NCBI RefSeq assembly: GCF_000002425.4
Contig: NC_037254.1
Location: 23,593,244 to 23,657,243, forward strand
Length of the DNA: 64,000 bases
Direction of reading: 5' to 3'
Source of the DNA: Physcomitrium patens
Lineage: Eukaryota; Streptophyta; Bryopsida; Funariales; Funariaceae
This document shows positions 44,283 to 54,587 of the stretch, piece after piece. How positions within the stretch are numbered: the first letter of the stretch is position 1; every line of letters starts with the position of its first letter. The position numbers and the translations under genes are program-made. Below the pieces are notes generated by a model. It did no database searches. It had not been told where the DNA came from and worked only from the letters and a program-made list of their open reading frames with translations.

Positions 44283-44745
44283 CAAAATAGCACAAAATAA
44301 GTTGACTGTACTCAAAGAGTACATTGATGAGAACTTAGCTAAGAACTTTATATACCATTCTAAAACTCCAACTGACACTCTTATCTTATTTGTGAAGAAA
44401 AAAGACAAATCTATGCAGATGTGTATAGATTATTGAGGATTCAACTAGATCACCATCAAAAATAGGTATCTTCTATCTTTGATTTTAAGAATTTTTGATC
44501 AACTAAATCAAACAAAGATCTATACAAAAATAGATCTATGAAAAGTATTTAACTTGGTTTGTATCAAAAAAAGAGATGAATAGAAGATTACTTTCCAAAC
44601 TAATATAGACATTTTGAATATAATGTTATGCCTTTTGAACTCATAAATGCACCAGTTGCTTTTCAATATCTAATGAATTATGTCTTTTGTGAGTTTTTTG
44701 ATAATTTTGTCATTTGTTATTTGGATGATATTTAAATATTTGTAA
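44283..44745 (+). pseudogene. inverted RT core inside relic X
   Basis: Plus-strand RT remnant in an otherwise minus-strand relic: LKEYIDENLAKNFIYHSKTP, LFVKKKDKSMQMCIDY, LDQLNQ and CYLDDI-type box near 44720. The minus-strand flanks hold exactly the parts that belong before (CSIDLK...PPFxPIYS, about 44760) and after (LxDARLYAKxEKYIFHT, about 44210-44275). The piece was therefore flipped in place, with loss of about 35 bp. Confidence 0.85.
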
Positions 44746-45146
44746 TAAGCTATAAATTGGTACAAATGGTGGTTGAGTTCTTTTTTGAAGATTGATGGAA
44801 CAATCAGAAGGACGATGATCCAAAAGAATATCTACATTCTTCTTTTTTAAACGTCTTAGGAATCTTGATACTCGCTAAGAATATCTCTTGATATCTTCTC
44901 AATATTAGTAATGGACGTGGCATATATAGCAAAAGATGGCCTTTCATTTGCGACATACATAAAAGCTCTCGCATACACCAATAACGGTTTAGATGTAGTA
45001 AACATATGGGTTTCTACTTACCTAGCAAGATCTTGAACCTAACTATGAAAAGAATCAAAATTGTAAGAAATCTAGTCTATCTGAGGATTATATCTTTTTA
45101 ACCATGATAATTCTAAAATAATTGGGTTAAAAAGAGACTTAATCAT

Positions 45147-45661
45147 TGTTGTTCTCATTGTGTTCAAGCTTCAATATACCAAAGCAATTGAACTAATAAA
45201 GGTGGGTTCAAACATGTGAAAAGATTAGTTATATGAATTGGGTGTGTTAGTTTCATAATTCACTATACTCTAACTATTCCGGCTTACGACTCTCACAGTC
45301 TGGCCTCCTCGGCTTACAACTCTCTTAGTTTGGCCCCTTGATTTACGACTCTCACAGTCCGGCCTCCTCGGCTTACGACTCTCTTAGTTTGGCCCCTTGG
45401 CTTACGACTCTCACAATCTAATTTCTTGGCTTACGACTCTCACAGTCTTGGTTCGATCTCCCTTTTCTCAACCTCTTTATCCTATCAAAAGATGGACCGT
45501 CAGCCAACAGATTCCAAAGGTTATGACCCTTTGAATTCTTAACCATTTGTTCCACTAACAACCTACTGTTACCAACTAAACTGCCTAACCATAAGTCTAA
45601 TTCTCAAGGTTTTCAATAACCAACCAGTAACTTATCACAAAATTTATTTACCTATTCTACA
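45147..45661 (-). repeat. 3' LTR (left) of the 45147-52385 element
   Basis: 515 bp, plus-strand ends TGTTGTTCTC ... ATTCTACA. The minus-strand polypurine tract (GGAGTGGGGCTA) lies at 45662-45674. Contains six tandem units at 45281-45452. Confidence 0.92.
45281..45452. repeat. tandem repeat in LTR, six units of about 29 bp
   Basis: Units begin GGCTTACGACTCTC(A/T)(C/T)A and alternate CACAGTCTGGCCTCCT with TTAGTTTGGCCCCTT, suggesting a higher-order two-unit repeat. The partner LTR has three units (52093-52178). Confidence 0.92.
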
Positions 45662-45699
45662 TAGCCCCACTCCTAATTGTGCAGTGCCCTTACAAACAT

Positions 45700-46330
45700 T
45701 ATTTAGCCTCAACTTATAAAGACGTAGCACCATTGGCTTCTTCAATCAATGGCATTGATTTACTACCCTTTAAATTGGTGACCTTCTCCTCTACTACATC
45801 TTCATTGTCTACCTTGATGTTGGATGGTTCTCCATCCAAACGCACCGTTAGATCTTCATTCAATAAATCCAATTCCCATACCTGAGACTCAAGACCGAAG
45901 TTTGATTGTCGCGCTCCTCCAACATCTTCTGCCATTCTTCTGTTGGTTTCAAAGGTATCTCCGAAGGTATTGTTTTTAAAACTCGCATATTGGTCCGCAC
46001 TAAATTATTGGCCTCCTTCTCTAATGCTGCTAGTTTAGTCTACAACATTGTAACCTCTATTTGCAGCCGCTCTTGCCATTCCTTCCAATCGGTCTCCATC
46101 CTTACTTTCTCAGACACCATGTTCGCCATCTTGTCATTTTCCTCCATCCACTTCTCCTTAACCACAAAAGAAAACATGATGCTTCTCAAGAGTCCCCCTC
46201 CTACTTCTTACTATGGTCCAATCAATTGGATCGATTCTCTCTTTTGTAACAGAAAACTCATCCTAGATTTATGTATAGTAAAGTTTAAGCCAATTTCCAT
46301 TGATTTATGTCGTAAATTTAGTACCTATAA
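45700..46330 (-). pseudogene. lineage III pol C-terminal tail with coiled coil
   Basis: Two frames: about 46160-45910 reads KVRMETDWKEWQERLQIEV, KLAALEKEANNLVRTNMRVL and EEWQKMLEERDNQ, a heptad-like coiled coil. 45714-45935 reads LESQVWELDLLNEDLTVRL then an acidic end. A frameshift separates them. A homologous tail remains in the 29402 element. Function unknown; such an extension after integrase is not standard. Confidence 0.6.
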
Positions 46331-47222
46331 AATCTTCCAATTACACTAAACTATTTGGAAATCCGTCAATAACTCGATATGGCCCATGCCATCGAACTTG
46401 AAATTTTCTTAGAAATTTTTTTAATCGACTATCATAAAGAAGTATCAAATCATTTGGCATAAAAGCCTTTGGTGTAAGCTTACTATCATAATAAGTCTTT
46501 CTTCATTTTTGTATAGTTTCCATTATCATTAATGCATTGGCTCTAATTTCATCTAATTTTTCTAATTCTTCTAAACGGTGTCATAATGAATCATGATCTT
46601 TCAATCTATTATCTATAGCAATTCATAAACTTTGGACTTCCAATTCAATAGGTAATATTGCTTCCTGGCCATAAACCAATTGAAAAGGGATAGCATTAGT
46701 AGTAACTTTATACGCAGTACGGTATGCCCATAAAGCTGCGAACAACTTAGTGTTCCAATCTATTCTCGCTCCTGAAACAGTTTTTGTTAAGATTTTATAA
46801 AAAATTCCATTAGTCTTTTTTGTTTGTCCATTGGCTCTAGGGTGGTACGGTATACTCTTACGATGTTTTATCTCGTATTTAGTCGTAAGTACTTCAATTG
46901 TATTATTTATAAAATGGGTTTCTCAATCATTGAGCAATTCTCATGGACAACCGAACTGTGTAATAATATTTTCATACAAAAAGGTTGATACTGTATTTGC
47001 ACTATCGGTTTTCATAGCTATAGCTTTAGTCCATTTTATTACGTAATCCGTTGCTACCAGTATATACCAATTTGGTCCATTTCTCGAAGCTCGTATAATT
47101 GGTCCTACAAAATCCATTCCCCATTTTTCAAAAGGTGCTTGAGCCAGAATTGGTACCAATAGCATTGCTAAAGTTCTAGTAGGTCGACTCATTCTCTGGC
47201 ATTGATCACAATGACGGTATCG
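46331..47222 (-). pseudogene. lineage III integrase core and C-terminal domain
   Basis: 47192-46941 is open: MSRPTRTLAMLLVPILAQAP, FEKWGMDFVGPIIRAS, ATDYVIKWTKAIAMKTDSAN, ENIITQFGCP. The frame continues with stops through a DRG-box remnant (about 46920, aspartate kept) and HPRANGQTKKTNG (about 46815-46850), where the catalytic glutamate is replaced by lysine (GAA to AAA). Then come YRTAYKVTTNAIPFQLVYGQ (about 46720-46660) and a basic C-terminal part to 46331. This copy cannot catalyse integration. Confidence 0.85.
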
Positions 47223-48480
47223 AGGTAGAGAGAGTTTGCCTCAAGAAAACGTTGGACTTTTGGTTGTCACTAATTATTCAATTAAGCTTGAAAATAAGGA
47301 AAGCCTTAGGTTTATATATAAATTTTCTCTTTTTGAGAAATTACACCAAATATACAAATCTCAAGTAACCAACAACATCCAAAATATGATAAAATCCTCT
47401 AAAACCTTGTATATTCTTATGTGGAGATTTTTTCGAACTTCAACACCTCATATCTCCTAATCCGATCATCAAAACAAACTCAAATTTTATATGAAGTACT
47501 GATATATTTTTATTAACTTCTACAACAATTTTCAACTACAAATTCGTTATCAATCTTGAGATATCTTGAAAACCCTAAAAGTCGCTTCAAACCCTTGTCT
47601 TTATATACCTATATGCAATTTTCTTCATATCTCATAAAAAATAAGCTTAATTGCCACAAAATTTGTATGTATAGCTTTTCAACATAAATTGTTACATTCT
47701 CCAAAAAGTTTGAGCCAAAAATTTGTAAGAAAACTCAAGTTATGGCTCCAACCATTACTATAAATAAAACCACTTACTTACTGCCTTTGATTTGAAAGAG
47801 CCGCCTTTAATTCCTTATAATTCCTTCATTTGAACTCCAAAAGCAAAAAGTTTTTTATAAAAGATGTAGGCCTTAAAATCGCCGTTCTAGTTGCACCTTC
47901 CGATCTTCAAAAGCTGCTGTAAAACTTCTCATATCCTCAAAAGAGTAAGAGTATATCTTAAAATTAATACCTTAACTTCAAACGGCTATAACTTCTTTCT
48001 CCTAACTCCAAATCCTCTAATTTTTGTACACAAATTGTACTCCAAATCCTAAACTTTATAATCATAGCTTGTAATCTCCGAATGTCTTCTTTGAAGTCGC
48101 CAAAAATCCTTCTTAAGGTCGGAGGCAGCCTCCTCAAAGCCCATTGGGCATGGTATTCGATCAATAGGGATGAAGTTCCTCATTCCTTGCCTTCATCCGA
48201 CCATGCCTTGCTTTTATCCCTCCCAATAAGCCTCTTACGAGTTAAGATTATCATCCTTAGGCTTCCACCTTCTCCCAAGGCTTCATACTAAACATTTATG
48301 TCCTATATATATATATATATATATATTAAATATAAAAATCAAAAAAAATAAAGAAACAAAGTAAAATTTCTTATACCAACTCCTTTTAATTTAATCTACT
48401 AGCCACTCTAACACACAATTAGATTTATTAAAATATAATATGTTTTAAATAATTTTTACATACTATAAGCATTTACACTA
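47223..48480 (+). repeat. X-related repeat, copy 4 (diverged), nested in integrase
   Basis: Lies between the integrase zinc region (about 48481) and the RYRHCDQCQRM part (about 47220). It shares with X the TCATATCTCC block, ATCTTGAGATATCTTG, GAGCCAAAA, GGCAGCCTCCTCAAAGCCCA and TTGGGCATGG signatures, but is considerably diverged and lacks the first 45 or so bases. A TA microsatellite lies at 48306-48327. No gene. Confidence 0.65.
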
Positions 48481-49474
48481 CAACAATGGATAAATTGGTA
48501 GGTATCTGCAAACATTATTAGCCACCAATAACCAGCCTGTAAATCTTTATGAGCTGTGCTCTCCCTCGTAAAATATTCACCACAACTATTTAAGTGGCAA
48601 CCTTTCAATATAGTACTCACTTCACTCTGATAAATACGACGTCGTAAAACTCCATCTTTATCTTTTATATTGTCATAAATCTGAATGATTTGGAGAGCCT
48701 TCCCTGTACTTAAATTAATTGGTTGATATCATGGAATTTCAAGAGTCTTTGGAATAATGTTTTGTTCAATTCCAAAATCTTTCATAAAATCCAATACATG
48801 AGAACTTTTCAACTCCAGTTCCATAGCACTAACGTGATTAACATCCTGTAAATTCATACAATATGCAATCATATGATCAGAATCATTAATAACATCTGGA
48901 AGAACTAAGTACTCTCCTGGTCCCCTACACTGATAATTCATTCTAATGCGCTCGACAACTTTCCTTGTATCAGCATAAATTGGGTCAGGTGCACCAATTT
49001 CTTCTTCTATAGACTCATCTTCACAATCGGACGTGAATTTTGAACTGAAAAATTGAGTTTCTCCGTGATATTGAACAAGATATATTTGAAACACAATTTT
49101 ATCATTACCTTTTCAATTTTCAATGTACTACAGCCCTAGTCATTTCGAGCTTTAGCTTGATACAACCACGGTTGCTCCAATAAAATTGGGTATGACAATA
49201 TAGAGTTTTGCAATTGAAAAATAATATAATCAATTTTGTAGGTAATCCCCACAATTATTGTATCAATACTTCATAAAATACCCATAGGTTTAACTCGATT
49301 TGAGTCAACCATTCTCAAAATTACTATAGTAGGTAATAAGTGATCCAATCCCAACTCCTCTATTGTAGCAATATTCATAAGATTTATATTAGATCCTCTG
49401 TGTACTTGTACTCCCAATAATAACACTCCATCAATTGAGACATCAATCGTTGGTGCACCCGGATTGGGATTCAA
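48481..49474 (-). pseudogene. lineage III protease-linker joined directly to integrase zinc region
   Basis: 49271-49474: protease piece with VHRGSNINLM where the family has VDGGS, so the catalytic aspartate is lost. 48729-49094: acidic linker (SIEEEIGAPDPIYAD; CRGPGEYLVLPDVINDSDH). 48728-48481: ALQIIQIYDNIKDKDGVLRRR, LKGCHLNSCGEYF and LQAGYWW, the integrase N-terminal HHCC-like region. The linker runs into integrase with no RT or RNase H between. Confidence 0.8.
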
Positions 49475-51720
49475 ACTTACTTCTCAGATTTTTTTATTTC
49501 GAGATTTGCAACGAATTAATGAAGAATTCAAGGTAGTTTGGCACTCAAGTGCTATCGCCAATAGTTGCTTCATAGAGATCGTGGACTATATGGTGTCCAA
49601 ATCTTTTAGAATATCATATGGTTCTATATTAGTGGTAATTCCCAATGTCTATTTCTTCTTCTCAGTCCTAGATACGGACATAGGTAAATTGATTTTCTCT
49701 ATATTAGAAATTGGTAAAGCTACTAGAACTCAATTTGATGGAGCTTGTAAAATTGGTTCTTTCAACGGATAAGATTGTTCTCCCAATTGGTCTGATATCG
49801 GTTCTTTAAAATTTATGCCTTTGAGAGGATCTTTCTACGGAAAGGACGTTTTTTGAAACTGTATAGAAAATAAAATAACTTTAAATAGAACCAAAGCCTC
49901 CATAATCGATACCTCATTAAGATGCACAACCGATTCAGGTCTTATACTGAGTAAGGGGCCTATGTCAGGACCTGGATTGGATATCTCCGTAATTAGGTCA
50001 AATTGGTCCTTCGTTGTAAGATCACCCAAATATTGAATCGGTCCTTTCTCCTTTTGTCGACTTCTTGTAAGAATGGCTTGGATATATTCCACCCAATTTA
50101 TTGGAGAATCTTGAGGTCCTTGATTTATTTCCTCCATTTTTACTTGGCTTTGGATCTGCTGATCTCGATTATTGAAATTGAACGGAGCATTACATTGCTG
50201 ATAAGTGTGTCTCGACTGCTTGCAATTCTCACATACTAGTACGTAATCATCACTGGCTCTGGGATTGGAACATTCACTAACATAATGACCAATCTGTCTG
50301 CAACGAAAACAATGAAGTGGTCTTCTTACACCTCCATCCGACATATTGGGTGATTTTATTGGTATATACCTACTAGACTTGTTCCATGTAGGATTAGAAA
50401 ATGATCCTGGTTGTTCCATTGGTATGGAGGGTACTTGGTTCGATGACGCACGTAGAGCATATTGCTGATACTTCTGCTACTCCTTCCCATAGTTCTAGGG
50501 GTTTGATGCACACCCTTCATTAAAATTGGAACTTTGAAAGTTATTGAATGTTTATTTTTTTCGATTAGATTGATTTCCATTCTATCCATATGTATTTTCC
50601 ATTTGAACTTGATTGACTTTCTACTAAGTCGATGGAATCATGGTTTGATTACTAAATTATTATTGCCTTTGTAAATGCCATCAATTTTGGGTAAGGTGCT
50701 TTCCTCTGCAAAATGTACATTGAACACCCGTTTGTCTAGGTGATGGACATTCCGTATCAAAATGACCTTATTCCTTACAATTATTACACCATACATTAGG
50801 TCTCGTATTAGAAGGCTTATGTCATTTTTTCTTATCTTTAGTCAAATTCACAGCCAATTCTTCCATCTTCTTTATTAGATTTAATAACAAGGCTTCATTT
50901 AGATCTTTAACAGTTATATTTGTGAACAACTCCAGTTGTTGATAGGTTGGCGATGTAAAATAAGGTGTCATCTTTATTGGTGCTATTGTTTAGAGTGGAG
51001 TAGTATTAATTGATTGTTGCAACATAACATTCTTCACATTGGAGGCAGCCATTTGTGGATAATTATCCATTGAGACATTTCTCGGTTGTATTTGTTGGCT
51101 TCCTGAACTTGGAATTATCATGGCCCCCACTGTTAATAATTGGTCATAATGACATTCTTCCCACACCTTTGCTTGTGCCAATGATGCCTCTACCATAGCT
51201 AGTTGAGCCTCTTTTACAAACATTTTCAATTGTGATGGATGCAAACCATTGATTAATATCAACAATATAAATACCTCTGGCATTTGATTATTTGATCATT
51301 TACATAGTATATCTATGACCCAGCCATAATAGGACTCTATTGATTCCCTCGCAAATATCTTGTTATTCATAAAACTTTCTCAAAGCCGATCTTCAAATCC
51401 AATTGGTCTAAAATAGGTTAGGAAGGCATTCCTTAAGGCCTTCCAATTGAGAAATCTATCCATTGGTTGCCGATTATACCATTCAAAAGCTATATCTTTT
51501 AAAGTTTTTGGCAACCATCTCAACCAAATGTCTTCAGTTCTACCATTATTAGCCACGTAGGCTATCAAAAATTGAGATATATGGTGATCGAGATCAGAAC
51601 TCAGTCAGCCACTAAAAGTAGGTAAAGGTGCCACGCTTGTAAATTAGTCTCCTACTGCTCCTATTTGTACTACAATTGGTACTTCTGACACTCTCGCAGC
51701 CATTGGTGTTATGACTAGTC
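49475..51720 (-). pseudogene. gag: lineage III gag, second element, four zinc knuckles
   Basis: Capsid region 51700-51380 (WLRWLPKTLKDIAFEWYNR; YFRPIGFEDRL) and 51283-50990 (INGLHPSQLKMFVKEAQ). First knuckle pair at about 50830-50690 (CNNCKE*GHFDTEC; CTFCRGKH with last C lost). Second pair at 50370-50200 (CFRCRQIGHYVSEC intact; CENCKQSRHTYQQC intact). 49835-50419 is open for 194 residues, ending with a region matched by the fragment at 11460-12175. Several stops overall. Confidence 0.8.
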
Positions 51721-51939
51721 TCTTTGCTATTTGAATTTGAATTTTTCTTCCTTTGGTTTTACTTAGACCTACAATTTCTTTTTTTCGTTCCCATAGGAGA
51801 TTTCTTATGTGTAATTGCTCTTATCTTTCTTTCGATGGTCAATTAATTCTTTGATAATCTTTTCCTTTATGATTATCACTCATAATCTTTTATTCTTCCT
51901 ATACAATTAATTTCTAACATTTCATATTGTTATCATTTT

Positions 51940-51955
51940 CCTGGCAACGGCACCA
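51940..51955 (-). promoter_or_regulatory. primer-binding site, tRNA-Asp-like
   Basis: Minus strand TGGTGCCGTTGCCAGG, three bases from the LTR. Close to the plant tRNA-Asp consensus apart from C-to-T/G-to-A changes. Confidence 0.82.
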
Positions 51956-51958
51956 AAA

Positions 51959-52385
51959 TGTTGTTCTCATTGTGTTCAAGCTTCAATATATCAAAGCAAT
52001 TGAATTAATAAAGATGGGTTTGAACACGAGAAAAGACTAGTTATATGAATTCGATCTATTAGTGTCACAATTGACTATACTCTGACTATCCCGGCTTACG
52101 ACTCTCACAATCTGTCCCTCCTTGACTTACGACTCTCATAGTCTGGCCCCTTGACTTACGACTCTCACAGTCTGGCCTCGATCTCTCTTTTCTCAACCTC
52201 TTTATCCTACCAAAAGATAGACCGTCTGCTAGCAGATTGCAAAGGTTATGACCCTTTGAATCCTTAATCATTTATTTTACTAACAATCTACTGTTACCAA
52301 CTAAACTGCCTAATCATAAGTCTAATTCTCAAGGTTGTCAATAACCAACCAGTGCTCATCACAAAATTTATTTACTTATTTTATA
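51959..52385 (-). repeat. 5' LTR (right) of the 45147-52385 element
   Basis: 427 bp, plus-strand start TGTTGTTCTC; the end TTATTTTATA corresponds to CTATTCTACA in the other copy (terminal CA decayed to TA). Three tandem units at 52093-52178. Followed by ATCAT. Confidence 0.92.
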
Positions 52386-53993
52386 ATCATATTAAATATT
52401 ATTAAACTATTATGACCACTAGTTACTACTTCTACAGGAATAGTTTCATGTGTAACATCTCCAAAAGACAATAAATATCCATCTATTATTTCTACATGTA
52501 TAGGTTTGATTTTCTTAACTAAGGATATATCTTATTTTTTGACAAAGTCTTCAACTATAAAAATAGGATGAGATTTTTAAATCCAACAAGGCTAAGATTT
52601 TGTGATTTTTCAATCTTAAACAAACTTCTATTGTAAAACAAGGTGAGGGATTGGAAGAGAGAATATGACCTATATTAGATATTGTACATGATTCTAGCCA
52701 CTTGGTCTCTATTATAGCTAGAGCAATTTATTTTTCAACACATTGTCTTCTTTGATAATCGTACTTCTCATTTTATAATTATATTATTTCTTTAGATAAT
52801 ATTGAGTAATGTGGTTATTTTCTATTCAAAATAAACATAAGCCCTCTTAACATCATCAACTCTTTTTCTTCTATATGATGGATTTAAAATGTACTGTATC
52901 AATTTGTATTGATTTTGGCCTTGATGAATAAGTTTTTGAAAACTTAGGATCTGCCATCATTATTTGATTTATTCTTTTTTATCCATATCTTTCTTCTTGA
53001 CATCTTTGAAATAATTGATTGTTACATACAATGGCTTGAGCAATAAATTGTTTCAAAGATTCTATCTTGAACATTATCAGTAATAAGTATTTGATATTAT
53101 CTTTCAATCCATATCAAAATTGATTGATAAGGGCTTTGTCATTCAAGTCCATGTCGCAAGCAAGATTTTGGGATTTAGCAGCATATATGGTAGCTGACCG
53201 TGATCCTTTCCATAAAAATAAGAGCTTGGTCTTTGCTACTCTTTCTTGATCACTTTCTTTGAATATGGCCGTAAAGACTTCTATGGGTGAATTCAATCAT
53301 AAAAGAGTCATAAATCTTTTTCTATTAAAGGTGTAAATGAAGAGAAAGCACTTCCTTATAGAAGTACACCTATGAATCCAACTTGAATAAATCCATTGAA
53401 GTATTGGAAAGGATGTAGTCTTAAACAAAGCTTTACTTGTTGCAAAAATCCTCAAAATTTTGATCTTGTTCCATCAAACTTCTCAAGCATATTAATCATT
53501 TTCCTTATCATGCTTGTAGAAGAAAAATTCCCTAGATTTGATTGTGAGGTTGATCTACTTACTTTTTTCAAGTGCACAATTTCTTATTGTATACTTTGAA
53601 TTTCTTCCATATGCATAGGTATAATACCTCCATGATTCACATTGGAAATACGTGAGACTTTTACTCTTAGAGAGTTGACAAGCTCATGAAGATTTATAAT
53701 AGTTATAAATCTATTTTTACTTTCGTTAAAAGTAACAGCTATAATTTCTCTCTCTATAGACAACTCAAACAAATTCAAATAGTTAAATTAGAAGAAGGTA
53801 ATCTGCAGCCTCTAATAAAAATTTCTACAAAGAGGGATAATCCACTCTCTTTAAGAAAAAAATTAGTGTTAGAAAATAAGATTTTTTTTAAAAAGTGGAT
53901 TATCCGTAACCTTTAAAATACAACAATAGAAGTGAAGTAATCAACTCACTTCTAAAATAAGATAGAAATAGTATATTAGCATTCTTGTCAAAC
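52386..53993 (-). mobile_element. lineage I relic X, right part: protease, gag, leader, primer-binding site
   Basis: Continues relic X after the lineage III insertion. Protease about 52650-52400, gag about 53790-52800 (53114-53296: SRSATIYAAKSQNLACDMDL, NDKALINQF; 53440-53480 matches KFDGTRSKFRGF). Then a leader and TTGACAAGAAT on the minus strand at 53981-53991, two bases from the LTR. One G-to-A change separates this from the intact primer-binding site at 3819-3829. Confidence 0.82.
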
Positions 53994-54549
53994 TATCAAG
54001 GACATAAATCTCAAAGAAAGAAAATCCTCAATATACTCTTATGTCACTGAAAAGAACTAAAAAGTCACTCAAAAATGATATAATATTGAACTAGAATGGC
54101 TATTGCAAAAAACAAGAAGACAAGAAAGTCTTAGAATAAGACTAAAGACTAGAAAGGCATTGACAAGAGTGAAGAAGGCTTCACTCTTGCCTCTATATAT
54201 ACTCTCTAACTAGGAGCTATATGGCAATATTCTATAGGACCTCTAATATGTGTTGACTTTGCTAGCCACATGTCTTAACTTGTAAGACAAGTTATCTATA
54301 TATATATATATATCACATAGTTAGCTTGTTTTATAAGCTACTATACGGAATTAACTTGTTCTACAAGCTATCAATACCTAGTTAACTTATTAACTAGGTT
54401 TTTAATCTACAAATACATCTAAAGTCAAAATTATGTCTATATAGCTTCTAGAAAGCTTTTCTAAAAGATTTTATGAAATTAATATATATTTATCTACTTC
54501 TACCTAATCATATAAGTAATTATTGGAATAAATGTACATATCCGTGATA
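53994..54549 (-). repeat. 5' LTR of relic X (minus strand)
   Basis: Reverse-orientation lineage I LTR with both termini decayed (TA...TA instead of TG...CA). It keeps TATATATA at 54194-54201, the start motif ACTCTTGTCAA (minus strand, 54170-54160) 31 nt away, and the 11-bp stem 54164-54174/54179-54189. A TA microsatellite lies at about 54296-54314. Confidence 0.88.
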
Positions 54550-54587
54550 CTATTTTTCATAGAATTCTTTTTTAGAAAAAAAAATAT

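Larger units (their letters stand above)
41411..45146 (-). mobile_element. lineage I relic X, left part: protease to integrase
   Basis: Minus strand, from right: protease/post-protease 45146-44760, an RT core that is inverted (44283-44745), RT end and RNase H 44240-43730 and 42385-42120, integrase 42120-41425 ending in the core just before the catalytic glutamate region. The X repeat (42386-43714) splits RNase H. The right end is interrupted by the lineage III element at 45147; the relic resumes at 52386 after the duplicated ATCAT. Confidence 0.85.
45147..52385 (-). mobile_element. lineage III LTR retrotransposon lacking RT-RNase H, target duplication ATCAT
   Basis: 7239-bp minus-strand element. 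LTRs are 45147-45661 and 51959-52385, flanked by ATCAT (45142-45146 and 52386-52390). A tRNA-Asp-like primer-binding site is at 51940-51955. Minus-strand order: gag, protease (D mutated), linker, integrase N-terminal zinc region, a nested X-related repeat, integrase core and C-terminal domain, coiled-coil tail. RT and RNase H, which should lie between linker and integrase, are absent. The 88-bp LTR length difference is explained by a 29-bp tandem repeat present six times in one LTR and three in the other. Confidence 0.93.

Noticed and set aside
45281-45452. CRISPR-like array
   Set aside because: Adjacent tandem units with no unique spacers, inside an LTR of a plant retrotransposon; it is a minisatellite.
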